Source of the DNA: Deinococcus radiophilus
Lineage (GTDB): Bacteria > Deinococcota > Deinococci > Deinococcales > Deinococcaceae
Assembly (NCBI RefSeq): GCF_020889625.1
Contig: NZ_CP086380.1
Coordinates: forward strand, 887,001 to 951,000
Length of the DNA stretch: 64,000 nt
Reading direction: 5' to 3'
Part shown: positions 37,704-45,595 of the stretch, piece after piece
How positions within the stretch are numbered: position 1 is the stretch's first letter
How the letters are laid out: every line of letters begins with the position of its first letter
The notes under the pieces: generated by a model
The model's database searches: none
What the model was told of the DNA's origin: nothing
What the model saw: the letters and a program-made list of their open reading frames with translations, nothing else
Program-made: the position numbers and the translations under genes

Positions 37704-38051
37704 TTGTTCGTGGATGACGTGAGTGAATCCCTGACGTTTTACCGGGACGTGCTGGGCTTCGAGGTGATGGGGGAGAACGCGTCGTACAAGTCTTTGCGAT
37801 TCGGTGAGAGCCGCATTGCCGTTCAGGATGTTCGCACGCTGGAACCGGGTCACCCGCTGGCTGGGCCGGGGAAACGCGGGCTGGGCGTCGAGTTCGTGCT
37901 GGAAGTGGGGGACGTGACCGCCCTGCACCAGCGCGTGCAAAAGCAGTGGGCGCACGTCACGGGGCTGAAACGGCAAGCGTGGGGCCTCACGGATTTTCGC
38001 GTGACCGACCCGGACGGGTACTACTGGCGCATCACCGAGCAAAGGAGATAA
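37704..38051 (+). CDS. VOC-family protein (second)
   Basis: A single-domain VOC protein of about 115-121 residues (RLELFVDDVSESLTFYRDVLGFEVMGE, later FRVTDPDGYYWRITE). Typical metal ligands (E in LEL, H, E) are partly present. The coordinates use the TTG at 37704, but the frame from ACG 37686 would give TLRLELFVDDV, the expected start, and a strong ribosome site (AAGGAG, 37671-37676) is 9 bases before that ACG. The original ATG may have mutated to ACG. Fold-mates bind antibiotics such as bleomycin without catalysis, so a binding role is as possible as an enzyme. Confidence 0.8.
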   Translation: MFVDDVSESLTFYRDVLGFEVMGENASYKSLRFGESRIAVQDVRTLEPGHPLAGPGKRGLGVEFVLEVGDVTALHQRVQKQWAHVTGLKRQAWGLTDFRVTDPDGYYWRITEQRR

Positions 38052-38053
38052 GA

Positions 38054-38380
38054 ATGCACACCTTCAAGGTGGATAAATTCATCGTGCCGGAAGGCGCGAA
38101 GGCCGAGTTTCTGGAGAAAGTTCACGCCACGCACCAGCTTCTGGAACAGCAACCCGGTTTCGTGCGGCAAGTCCTGCTGGAACAACACGGCGGGCCGGGA
38201 GAATTCAACATCGTCACTTTCGTCGAATGGGACAATCAGGATGCCATCGACGCGGCACGGCAGGCCATTCACGAGTTGCACCAGCAATTGAATTTCGACC
38301 CGCAGGAAATGTGGGCGCGGCTGAGCGTACGAGCTGATCCGGCGACGTACCGTGAGCTGATGGGCTGGGAGTTACCGTGA
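38054..38380 (+). CDS. antibiotic biosynthesis monooxygenase (ABM) domain protein
   Basis: A 108-residue ferredoxin-like-fold protein (TFKVDKFIVPEGAKAEFLEKVHATHQLLEQQPGFV…NIVTFVEWDNQDAIDAARQAIHELHQQ). ABM-family enzymes act on quinone-like or polyketide substrates, and some degrade heme; no single activity is implied here. AAAGGAG (38041-38047) is 7 bases before the ATG. It overlaps the next gene (GTGA at 38377-38380). It is the third enzyme gene of the SoxR-type operon. Confidence 0.85.
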   Translation: MHTFKVDKFIVPEGAKAEFLEKVHATHQLLEQQPGFVRQVLLEQHGGPGEFNIVTFVEWDNQDAIDAARQAIHELHQQLNFDPQEMWARLSVRADPATYRELMGWELP

Positions 38381-38823
38381 TCGCGGGTCTGTTCGAGACT
38401 CACCTCAAGGTGGCCGACCTGAAACGTTCAGAGCACTTTTACGGTGAGGTGCTGGGGCTGGAACTGGCGCATCGGGATGAAACGCGGCCCATCACGTTTT
38501 ACTGGTTGGGCGGGCGGGGTGAGGCCATGCTGGGCTTGTGGGAGGAAGCGCCGGAAAACATCCAGCGCCAGCACTTCGCTTTCCGCAGCACCGTGCCGGA
38601 GGTGCTTCGTGCGCCCGCGTGGTTGCGAGAGCGGGGCCTCACACCGCGCAATTTCCTGAACGACGGCACGGATCAGCCGATGGTGTTTGCGTGGACGCCT
38701 GCCATCGCCATTTACTTCACTGACCCGGACGGTCACTCACTAGAGTTCATCGCCATGCTGGGCGGCGGACCCAGACCGGAACTGGGCGTGATCTCACTGG
38801 AGGAATGGCAGTCCAAACTATGA
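38377..38823 (+). CDS. VOC-family protein (third)
   Basis: A 148-residue VOC protein with the ligand set His (FETHLKVADL), His (QRQHFAFR) and Glu (HSLEFIAML), the pattern of metal-dependent glyoxalase I or extradiol/fosfomycin-type enzymes. DPDGHSLEFI is the usual final-strand motif. The GTG start overlaps the ABM stop and its stop overlaps the next ATG (ATGA), showing tight coupling. Confidence 0.88.
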   Translation: MIAGLFETHLKVADLKRSEHFYGEVLGLELAHRDETRPITFYWLGGRGEAMLGLWEEAPENIQRQHFAFRSTVPEVLRAPAWLRERGLTPRNFLNDGTDQPMVFAWTPAIAIYFTDPDGHSLEFIAMLGGGPRPELGVISLEEWQSKL

Positions 38824-39686
38824 AGCTCTTGACCGACGCTGAAGTCCAGCGTTTCCCCCGTGCCACAGCAGTAGAGGTAATGCGCCGGGCCGTGCTGGCG
38901 GCGGAACACGGCGAGTTGACCTCGCCTGCCCGGCTGCACGCGGCGGACATGACGTTTACAGTGGGTGGCATGCCAGACGTGTTCGGGTTCCGGGCGTACC
39001 ATACACGGAACACGCCCCTGGACGAGCAAGTGGTCGTGGTCTGGGCCAATTCCGGATGCGTGGCGGGCGTTGTGGTCGGCACGGAACTGGGACCTCTCCG
39101 CACTTCGGCAATCGGCGTCCTAGCCACACAAGCGCTGGCCCGCCCGGAGGCATCCCAGCTGGGTTTAATTGGAAGCGGCATGCAGGCGCGGCACCATGCA
39201 TTGACTTTGTCGAGCGTGCGGGAGCTGACACAGGTGCTGGTCTACAGCCGTCAGACTGAAAGCCGCGAAAAGCTGGCGGCTGAACTCCGCGTCGCCGGGC
39301 TACCCGCGCAGGCTGCACCTTCTGCCGAAGAGGTCTGTGCGGCGTCCGACCTGTTGACGCTCGCCACGAACAGTTCCAGGCCCGTCATTCAGCCCGAGTG
39401 GGTGCGGCCTGGCACGCACGTCTGTACCCTGGGTCCAAAGGAGGCGCACCGTCACGAGTTCCCGCCCGAACTGGCCCGCCGGGCTGCGCTGGTGGTCACG
39501 GACAGCCTGAATCAACTACAGGGGTATCCTGGCAGTCATGCGCTGGCCGCGGAGGACACTACTTCACTGGGCGCATGTTTGCAGAGCGGCAGCATACGCC
39601 AGCCGGATGACATTACCCTATTTCTGTCGGTGGGCTTAGCAGGCACGGAAGTCCTGCTCGCACAGGCCATCTTGCAGAAAAGATGA
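38820..39686 (+). CDS. ornithine cyclodeaminase / mu-crystallin-family dehydrogenase
   Basis: A 288-residue NAD(P)-dependent enzyme of the OCD/mu-crystallin family. The Rossmann core LGLIGSGMQARHHALTL (about 122-138) and RTSAIGVLATQALARPEA before it are characteristic, and late ALAAEDTTSLGACLQSG is the usual end of this family. Members include ornithine cyclodeaminase, ketimine reductase and several amino-acid or imine dehydrogenases. The ATG at 38820 overlaps the VOC stop; a start at 38805 would add five residues. It is the last gene of the SoxR-type operon. It may reduce an imine produced upstream in the pathway; this is inference. Confidence 0.88.
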   Translation: MKLLTDAEVQRFPRATAVEVMRRAVLAAEHGELTSPARLHAADMTFTVGGMPDVFGFRAYHTRNTPLDEQVVVVWANSGCVAGVVVGTELGPLRTSAIGVLATQALARPEASQLGLIGSGMQARHHALTLSSVRELTQVLVYSRQTESREKLAAELRVAGLPAQAAPSAEEVCAASDLLTLATNSSRPVIQPEWVRPGTHVCTLGPKEAHRHEFPPELARRAALVVTDSLNQLQGYPGSHALAAEDTTSLGACLQSGSIRQPDDITLFLSVGLAGTEVLLAQAILQKR

Positions 39687-39810
39687 GCCATTTATAGCCT
39701 TCCAGACCGTGTAAGAAATCCCTTAGGCGTCTAGGCCATAATTTCAGCCTTTTCTCCTCTGCCCTTCCTCATGTCACCCACCTCCACTAGTCGCCACTTC
39801 CTATCTGGGT

Positions 39811-39844
39811 TATACTCCGAGGCGTTGTTATGCCCAGAACAGAA
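39811..39844 (+). promoter_or_regulatory. recA operon promoter with a degenerate RDRM-like site
   Basis: TATACT (39811-39816) is a good -10 box. About 12 bases downstream lies TTATGCCCAGAACAGAA (39828-39844), which matches the palindromic radiation/desiccation response motif (TTATGTnATTnACATAA) at about 11 of 17 positions. In Deinococcus this motif is bound by the repressor DdrO and controls recA and other repair genes. The leader from here to the thpR ATG is about 80 bases without a ribosome site. Confidence 0.5.
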
Positions 39845-39903
39845 TTATCCGCAACACAACCACCCTTCGCCTGCTCACCACTCTTCCCCGCTGGTCGCTG
39901 CCT

Positions 39904-40566
39904 ATGACCAGATCTCACCGGGGGGGCGGTGCCAATCAGCGCCAGGGCAACTCTGGCGGCACAGACGGGGCTTCTGGCCGTCTGCGGCTGTTTTATGCCC
40001 TCAAGGTGCCTGATGAAGTGGCGCAGGAACTGGCGCAGGCCCAGACCAAACTGCGCGGCAACTGGCGGCGCGTCGCGCCTGAGCAGCTGCACATCACTCT
40101 GGCCTATCTGCCGGGCGTGGCCCCAGAGCGCCTGAACGATCTCAAGCGCCTAGGCGTGCAAGTTGCGCAGGACATGCCGCCGCTGGATATTTCACTGCGT
40201 GGTACCGGCTATTTCCCCAACGAAGGCAGTCCCCGCGTGTGGTTCGTCAAGGCTAAAGCACCTGAGCTGGATGGGCTGGCGCAGGGCCTCCGTGCCGGAC
40301 TGGACGAGCTGGGTGTGGAAACCGACGACAAGGGCTTCAAAGCCCATGTCACGCTGGCCCGCAAGAAAGGGCCAGCACCGCGCCTGCCACCTCTTACCTT
40401 TACTGACACTGGCTGGACCGCCGGACATGTCAGCCTGGTCAAATCAGTCCTCCGCAAGACCGGACCTATTTACCAGACCCTTTCCCGCTTTGAGTTGCGC
40501 GGCGAAACATCTTCCGCCGCTGCACCCGACCTCACCCCGGCCGATCTGGCCCAGGAGAACTCATGA
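39904..40566 (+). CDS. thpR: RNA 2',3'-cyclic phosphodiesterase (LigT/ThpR)
   Basis: A 220-residue 2H-phosphoesterase with the two HxT motifs (HITLAY and HVTLARK) of the family, and the [13 protein letters not shown] start of ThpR/LigT. It hydrolyses RNA 2',3'-cyclic phosphates; the older LigT name refers to a reverse ligation activity. The first 27 residues are a low-complexity extension (Gly/Ser/Asn), so the true start may be slightly later. It overlaps recA (ATGA at 40563-40566), and the pair is transcribed together. In D. radiodurans cinA precedes ligT-recA; here it does not. Confidence 0.92.
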   Translation: MTRSHRGGGANQRQGNSGGTDGASGRLRLFYALKVPDEVAQELAQAQTKLRGNWRRVAPEQLHITLAYLPGVAPERLNDLKRLGVQVAQDMPPLDISLRGTGYFPNEGSPRVWFVKAKAPELDGLAQGLRAGLDELGVETDDKGFKAHVTLARKKGPAPRLPPLTFTDTGWTAGHVSLVKSVLRKTGPIYQTLSRFELRGETSSAAAPDLTPADLAQENS

Positions 40567-41681
40567 GCAAAGCCACGACCAAAGAACCGACCATCATGCC
40601 CACCGACGCCAAAGAACGCCAGAAAGCCATTGATACGGCCCTGAGCCAGATCGAAAAGCAGTTCGGCAAAGGCTCGATCATGAAGCTGGGCGCCGAGAGC
40701 AAGCTGGACGTGCAGACCATTTCCACCGGCAGCCTGAGCCTGGACCTGGCACTGGGTGTGGGCGGCGTGCCGCGTGGCCGCGTAACCGAGATTTACGGTC
40801 CAGAATCGGGCGGTAAGACCACCCTGGCCCTGAGCATCGTGGCGCAGGCTCAGAAGGCGGGCGGCACAGCAGCCTTTATCGACGCTGAGCACGCGTTGGA
40901 TCCGGTCTACGCCCGCGCCCTGGGCGTCAATACCGACGAACTGCTGGTGTCACAACCAGACAACGGTGAGCAGGCTCTGGAGATCATGGAGCTCCTGGTG
41001 CGCTCGGGCGCCGTGGACATCGTGGTGGTGGATTCGGTGGCGGCGCTCACGCCCAAAGCCGAAATTGAAGGGGACATGGGCGACTCACTGCCCGGCCTGC
41101 AGGCCCGACTCATGAGCCAGGCCCTTCGCAAGCTGACCTCCATCCTCTCCAAGACGGGCACCGCCGCCATCTTTATCAACCAGGTGCGCGAGAAGATCGG
41201 TGTGATGTACGGCAACCCCGAGACGACCACCGGGGGCCGCGCCCTGAAGTTCTATTCCAGTGTGCGTCTGGATGTGCGCAAGATTGGTCAGCCGATCAAA
41301 GTGGGCAATGACGCCGTAGCCAACACCGTCAAGGTCAAGACCGTCAAGAACAAGGTGGCCGCCCCCTTCAAGGAAGTCGAACTGGCCCTGGTCTACGGCA
41401 AGGGCTTTGACCAGCTGAGCGACCTGGTGACGCTGGCCAGCGACATGGACATCATCCGCAAGGCCGGATCGTTTTACTCGTATGGGGATGACCGCATCGG
41501 GCAGGGTAAGGAAAAAGCCATGCAGTACATCGCGGAGCGCCCCGAGTTGGAAGACGAAATTCGCACCCGCGTGCTGAACGCCATTCGCAGTGGCGGCCAG
41601 AGCGAAGCCGCACAGACGGAGAATGACGCTGACAGCGACTTGGCCCCACAAGCAGAAACCGCCCTGAACGCTGCAGAGTAA
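40563..41681 (+). CDS. recA: recombinase RecA
   Basis: A 372-residue strand-exchange protein and regulator of the SOS/repair response. Walker A at 79-86 (GPESGGKT), Walker [13 protein letters not shown]1 ([20 protein letters not shown]), L2 ([24 protein letters not shown]) and an acidic C-terminal tail ([10 protein letters not shown]). The N-terminus has a 15-residue extension relative to E. coli RecA. Translation is coupled to thpR by a 4-base overlap. The terminator follows 17 bases later. Confidence 0.98.
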   Translation: MSKATTKEPTIMPTDAKERQKAIDTALSQIEKQFGKGSIMKLGAESKLDVQTISTGSLSLDLALGVGGVPRGRVTEIYGPESGGKTTLALSIVAQAQKAGGTAAFIDAEHALDPVYARALGVNTDELLVSQPDNGEQALEIMELLVRSGAVDIVVVDSVAALTPKAEIEGDMGDSLPGLQARLMSQALRKLTSILSKTGTAAIFINQVREKIGVMYGNPETTTGGRALKFYSSVRLDVRKIGQPIKVGNDAVANTVKVKTVKNKVAAPFKEVELALVYGKGFDQLSDLVTLASDMDIIRKAGSFYSYGDDRIGQGKEKAMQYIAERPELEDEIRTRVLNAIRSGGQSEAAQTENDADSDLAPQAETALNAAE

Positions 41682-41698
41682 GCGATCAAGCCTAGTTC

Positions 41699-41737
41699 CC
41701 CCGCTGACGCCAGAGCGCTGTCAGCGGGGATTATTTT
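41699..41737 (+). terminator. intrinsic terminator of the thpR-recA operon
   Basis: A 10-bp stem CCCCGCTGAC (41699-41708) and GTCAGCGGGG (41720-41729), then ATTATTTTT. Confidence 0.9.
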
Positions 41738-41830
41738 TGGATGGTTGTAGACCCCTTTGCTGAGTTGGGCAGTGTATGCCAGCGCTCAACATCAGGCACG
41801 CTCAAGGTGTAGGGGCAATCCAGACAGTCT

Positions 41831-43267
41831 CTAGGCTTTGCCCGTATCAGCGGAGGCCACTTGATTTCTGCGCGTCTGCTCAATCAGGGCCGCCACCGAG
41901 GACTCACCTGCCAACTGCGGCCGGACGATCCGGGACAGACCGACCTGAGGTTTCAGGGCCACACCGCGCAACACCACTTCTGCGGCAGTGATGACCAGCT
42001 GCTGAGCAATGGCCTGCGCCTCCTCACTTCCGGCAACCGAGGTGATCAAAAATGCCAGCTCGTCTGCTTCCCAGCGGAAACCTACGCCTTCCAGGTGATA
42101 GGCCGAGGGCTGCAAGTCACGCAGGCGCAAGACCGCCTGATCTACGGCTTCCTCGGCCCATTCCTGGCCGAATTGCTGCTGCAACTGCCGGTAACCACGC
42201 AGCTTGACCAGAAACAGATAGGTTTCGTCTCTGGCGCCATCCAGCGGCTCGGCAGGGGCCGGATGGCCACCCGGGAGGGTCAACCCTTCGAGGGTCCGGG
42301 TCAGGGCCACGCGGCTGCCCAACACCTGCTCGGAATAGGTTTGACGTAGACGCATCCCCCGTTGTGAGAGCAGATACTCCAGCGCCACCAGGCCCGTTCC
42401 CAGCAGCGCAGTGAACGCCAAAGTGATTCCCGGAAACACAATGCCCAATGGCCATAGCCGCACTAAGAGCAGTGGCATCAGCAGCGCCAGCACGAAGCCC
42501 CAGTAGCCGCCCAGCACCAGGCTGAGAGCCGCAGTCAGGGCCGCCAACAGAGCCACGACCGGACGTGAAAACATGACATTCTCGGGCGCCAGGAGGCTGG
42601 ACACGGCCCGCACTTGCAGCACACTACTGCTGGGCAGGTCCGGATCTACCGAACTGGCCCCAATGACCGCCACGCGTCCCTGAACGGCAGCCCAGTCAAA
42701 ATTACCCCGGAGCACATCGCTGAAATTCAGCTGACCCTGCAAGGCAGACGGTGAAAAGTGGTAAAGAAAACGTGGCGCAGCATTCAGAGGCTTCTGCGAT
42801 CCAGCCAGGCGCGCCAGCTGCCAGGCGAAGGAAGGTAGCAGCGGTCCATTCTCCGCTCCGTAACCAGTCTGAAAGGCGTAATACAGATTGGCTTCGCCCG
42901 GATTGACGGTACTTAGACCACGTGAGACTGCTGCTCTGACCGCGGCAGGAACACCTGGCAGCAGGGCTGGGTCCTGTGACCTGGTCGCCAGGACCAGTCG
43001 CCCACCCCACACCTCTGCCGCGGCCTCCTGAACATCTCCCCCAACCTGCGGCAAGTCTAGACCGACGGCCCGCACCCCAGCCTGATCCAGCTGCGTTAAG
43101 GCACGCCTAAATATTTCGGGCGACCATGACTCTACTGGGCCGTATTCAGCTACGGCCACTGGATCCACACTCACCAAAAAGGCCTGAGGGGCGGAACGGG
43201 GCTGCCTTGGCCGAAGCGAAGTGCCAAGCCACCGGGTTGTACGGCCAGACCAGACCGCAGAATCCAC
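41831..43267 (-). CDS. CHASE2 membrane sensor with degenerate GGDEF-like domain
   Basis: A 478-residue frame: an extracytoplasmic CHASE2 domain (about 20-215; FLVSVDPVAVAEYG…GGRLVLATRS…GRVAVIGASSVDPDLP), three or four membrane helices (about 235-305), and a C-terminal domain with a GGDEF-like fold (about 335-465) whose signature reads WEADELAF rather than GGDEF, so cyclase activity is unlikely. A better start is ATG 43370, which has a ribosome site and a membrane anchor (AGLLLGGFCGLVW) in a different frame; the two frames overlap between 43221 and 43267, implying one indel there. The present GTG start is probably artefactual. It is likely a sensor that signals by protein contact or c-di-GMP binding. 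Confidence 0.78.
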   Translation of the reverse strand: MDSAVWSGRTTRWLGTSLRPRQPRSAPQAFLVSVDPVAVAEYGPVESWSPEIFRRALTQLDQAGVRAVGLDLPQVGGDVQEAAAEVWGGRLVLATRSQDPALLPGVPAAVRAAVSRGLSTVNPGEANLYYAFQTGYGAENGPLLPSFAWQLARLAGSQKPLNAAPRFLYHFSPSALQGQLNFSDVLRGNFDWAAVQGRVAVIGASSVDPDLPSSSVLQVRAVSSLLAPENVMFSRPVVALLAALTAALSLVLGGYWGFVLALLMPLLLVRLWPLGIVFPGITLAFTALLGTGLVALEYLLSQRGMRLRQTYSEQVLGSRVALTRTLEGLTLPGGHPAPAEPLDGARDETYLFLVKLRGYRQLQQQFGQEWAEEAVDQAVLRLRDLQPSAYHLEGVGFRWEADELAFLITSVAGSEEAQAIAQQLVITAAEVVLRGVALKPQVGLSRIVRPQLAGESSVAALIEQTRRNQVASADTGKA

Positions 43268-43544
43268 CCAGGAGCAGGCCCGCAGTAGGCAGATAAGGCC
43301 AGCTCTCGTGCCTGGCCCCCTGGCGTATGGGCATACGGAGAGTGAGCCTACCCTGGGGCGGCTGACGCATCAGCGGATCTCCGCCCCAAGGCCTACAGGT
43401 CGTTGCACGGCCCGCATCATAGCGTCACGTCAGGGCCAATGGGCGGTATGCACGCTAAGCAGCTTACTCTCAGTACCTTGCTTGGTTCACGGCTCGCCGA
43501 TGACAGCTGCCAGCAAAAGAAGGAGGCCCGCTATACTGCCCCGC

Positions 43545-45458
43545 GTGCTGGTTGCCCTGAAGAATGCCGAAAAATACTACGGTCCCCACCGCGTGCTAGA
43601 AGGTATAGATTTTGCGCTGCATGCCGGCGAACGCATTGGACTGGTGGGCCGCAACGGCGCGGGGAAATCCACCTTACTGCGGCTGATGACCGGTGACCTG
43701 CTGCCCGACGGGGGCACGGTGCTGCGCGCTCCGGGGGTACGGGTCCGCAGTTTGAGCCAGGACCCCAGCTTTGCACCGGGCAGTACGGTAGACGGCATCT
43801 TGGAAGCCGCGTTCGAGGATCTGGACGCCCTCGAAGCCGAGCTGCATGACGCGGCCCAGGCCATGACAGATGGCAGTGAGGCCAGCATCCTGCGCCACGA
43901 AGAACTGCTGGAACACTTTGGGCGGCGCGGCGGGTTTCAGCGCCGCAGCCGCAAAGAAGCGGCGGCCTTGGCCTTCGGGTTCCGGGGCCGCGAACACGAA
44001 CAGGTCAGTGGCCTGTCGGGCGGCGAGCGCACCCGCCTGGGTCTGGCCGCGCTGCTGGTCGAGAACCCCGACGTGCTGCTGCTGGACGAACCGACCAACC
44101 ACCTCGACATCGTGATGGTGGAGTGGCTGGAGACGTTTCTGGGCCGCTACCCCGGCGCGGTACTGGTGATCAGCCACGACCGGGCCTTTCTGGACAACGT
44201 GACCACCGAAACGGCCTATATCCGTGACGCCACGCTGAAACGCTACCCCGGCGGCTACACCCGCTTCCGCACCGCGCTGGAACAGGACCTGCAGCAGCAG
44301 GCCGCGCAGTATGCCCAGCAGCAAAAAGCAATTGCCGACTTGCAAGGCAGCGCCGACCGCATGAAGGTGTGGGGCCTGGGCATGTCCAAGCTGGCGAGGC
44401 GTGCCAAGGCCATGCAGGCCCGTGTAGACCGCATGGCCGCCGCCTCGGTGGGTGCGCCCCCGCCCGAGCAGCGCACCACCTCGATCACCTTTCATGCTCC
44501 TGAAAGCGGCGAAGTGGTGCTGGACGCCCAGAACCTGACCCGCCAAATGGGCGAACGGACCCTGTTCCGTGACGTGCGGGTGCAGTTGCGGCGGGGTGAA
44601 CGGGTAGCGATCATTGGCCGCAATGGAGCGGGCAAGACGACCCTGCTGCGGACTCTGCTGGGCCTGGACCCTTCCGACGACCCACAGGGCCGTACCCTGA
44701 CCGGGGCGCGGGTCAGCGTGGGTTACTACGACCAGCAACTGCGCGGCGTAGACCCAGAACGGACCCTCTTTGATGTGGCCCGCGACTACACCCAGAAAGA
44801 CTCTGAGGCCCATACGCTGCTGGGGACATTTCTGTTTCCCTACGATCAGCACGACAAACCTACCCGAATCCTTTCGGGGGGCGAACGCGCACGCCTGGCC
44901 CTGCTCAGACTGGCGCAGGAAGACCACAATTTCCTGGTGATGGACGAGCCAACCAACCACCTGGACATGGAGATGGTCGAGGCGCTGGAAGACGCTCTGG
45001 CGGATTTTGGCGGCACCCTGCTGATGGTCAGCCACGACCGGGCCTTTATCGAGGCGCTGGCCGATCAGGTCTGGCTGGTCGAAGACGGACAGTTTTACAG
45101 CTATCCCGGCTGGGAAGACTACCGGGACCAGCACCCCCGCAGGGTGGAGGCCCAGCAAGCTGAACCCACCCCGGCGGCCACGCCAGCCACACCTGCGCCA
45201 AAGCCCGCTCCCAACGCACCCCAGACCCGCTTTTCGGGGGTCAACACCTATCAGTTGGGCAAGCAAGTCACCGAACTGGAGGCCCACATCGAGGCCCTGG
45301 AAGCCGAACTGGAAAGTGCGCAACTGGCACTGGCCGGGGCCACCCCCGACGCCAACTTCGCCGCGCTGGGCCGGGCGGCCCATGCCCTGGAAGGTCAACT
45401 GGAGGAGGTCATGGCCGACTGGGAAGCGGCCCATACCGAATTGGAAAGCCGGAGCTAG
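43545..45458 (+). CDS. ABC-F family ATPase
   Basis: A 637-residue soluble protein with two ABC ATPase domains (Walker A GRNGAGKST and GRNGAGKTT; signatures LSGGERTRLG and LSGGERARLA; Walker B VLLLDEPTNHLD and LVMDEPTNHLD) separated by a charged helical linker. The C-terminal tail is coiled-coil. ABC-F proteins bind the ribosome and relieve stalling or antibiotic action; subfamily (Uup, EttA, YheS-like) is not certain. The start is the GTG at 43545, 7 bases after TATACT (43532-43537). The frame is open further upstream, but that part has no coding look. Confidence 0.93.
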   Translation: MLVALKNAEKYYGPHRVLEGIDFALHAGERIGLVGRNGAGKSTLLRLMTGDLLPDGGTVLRAPGVRVRSLSQDPSFAPGSTVDGILEAAFEDLDALEAELHDAAQAMTDGSEASILRHEELLEHFGRRGGFQRRSRKEAAALAFGFRGREHEQVSGLSGGERTRLGLAALLVENPDVLLLDEPTNHLDIVMVEWLETFLGRYPGAVLVISHDRAFLDNVTTETAYIRDATLKRYPGGYTRFRTALEQDLQQQAAQYAQQQKAIADLQGSADRMKVWGLGMSKLARRAKAMQARVDRMAAASVGAPPPEQRTTSITFHAPESGEVVLDAQNLTRQMGERTLFRDVRVQLRRGERVAIIGRNGAGKTTLLRTLLGLDPSDDPQGRTLTGARVSVGYYDQQLRGVDPERTLFDVARDYTQKDSEAHTLLGTFLFPYDQHDKPTRILSGGERARLALLRLAQEDHNFLVMDEPTNHLDMEMVEALEDALADFGGTLLMVSHDRAFIEALADQVWLVEDGQFYSYPGWEDYRDQHPRRVEAQQAEPTPAATPATPAPKPAPNAPQTRFSGVNTYQLGKQVTELEAHIEALEAELESAQLALAGATPDANFAALGRAAHALEGQLEEVMADWEAAHTELESRS

Positions 45459-45536
45459 GCAGACAGTGGCGGCAAGTCCCTGGAGTCTTCAGGGCCTGGC
45501 CGCCTAAGCACGTTTGGTATCAAAGTGACCCAGGAC

Positions 45537-45573
45537 CCAGGCGGGGAAGCGGTTTCGTCACTCCCCCGCCTGG
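45537..45573. terminator. inverted repeat between convergent genes
   Basis: CCAGGCGGGG (45537-45546) and CCCCGCCTGG (45564-45573) between the ABC-F and histidine kinase genes. A second weaker hairpin (GGCGGC…GCCGCC, 45471-45504) lies just before it. Neither has a long T-run. Confidence 0.5.
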
Positions 45574-45595
45574 CTCCACCGCTCTGCCAATAGCC

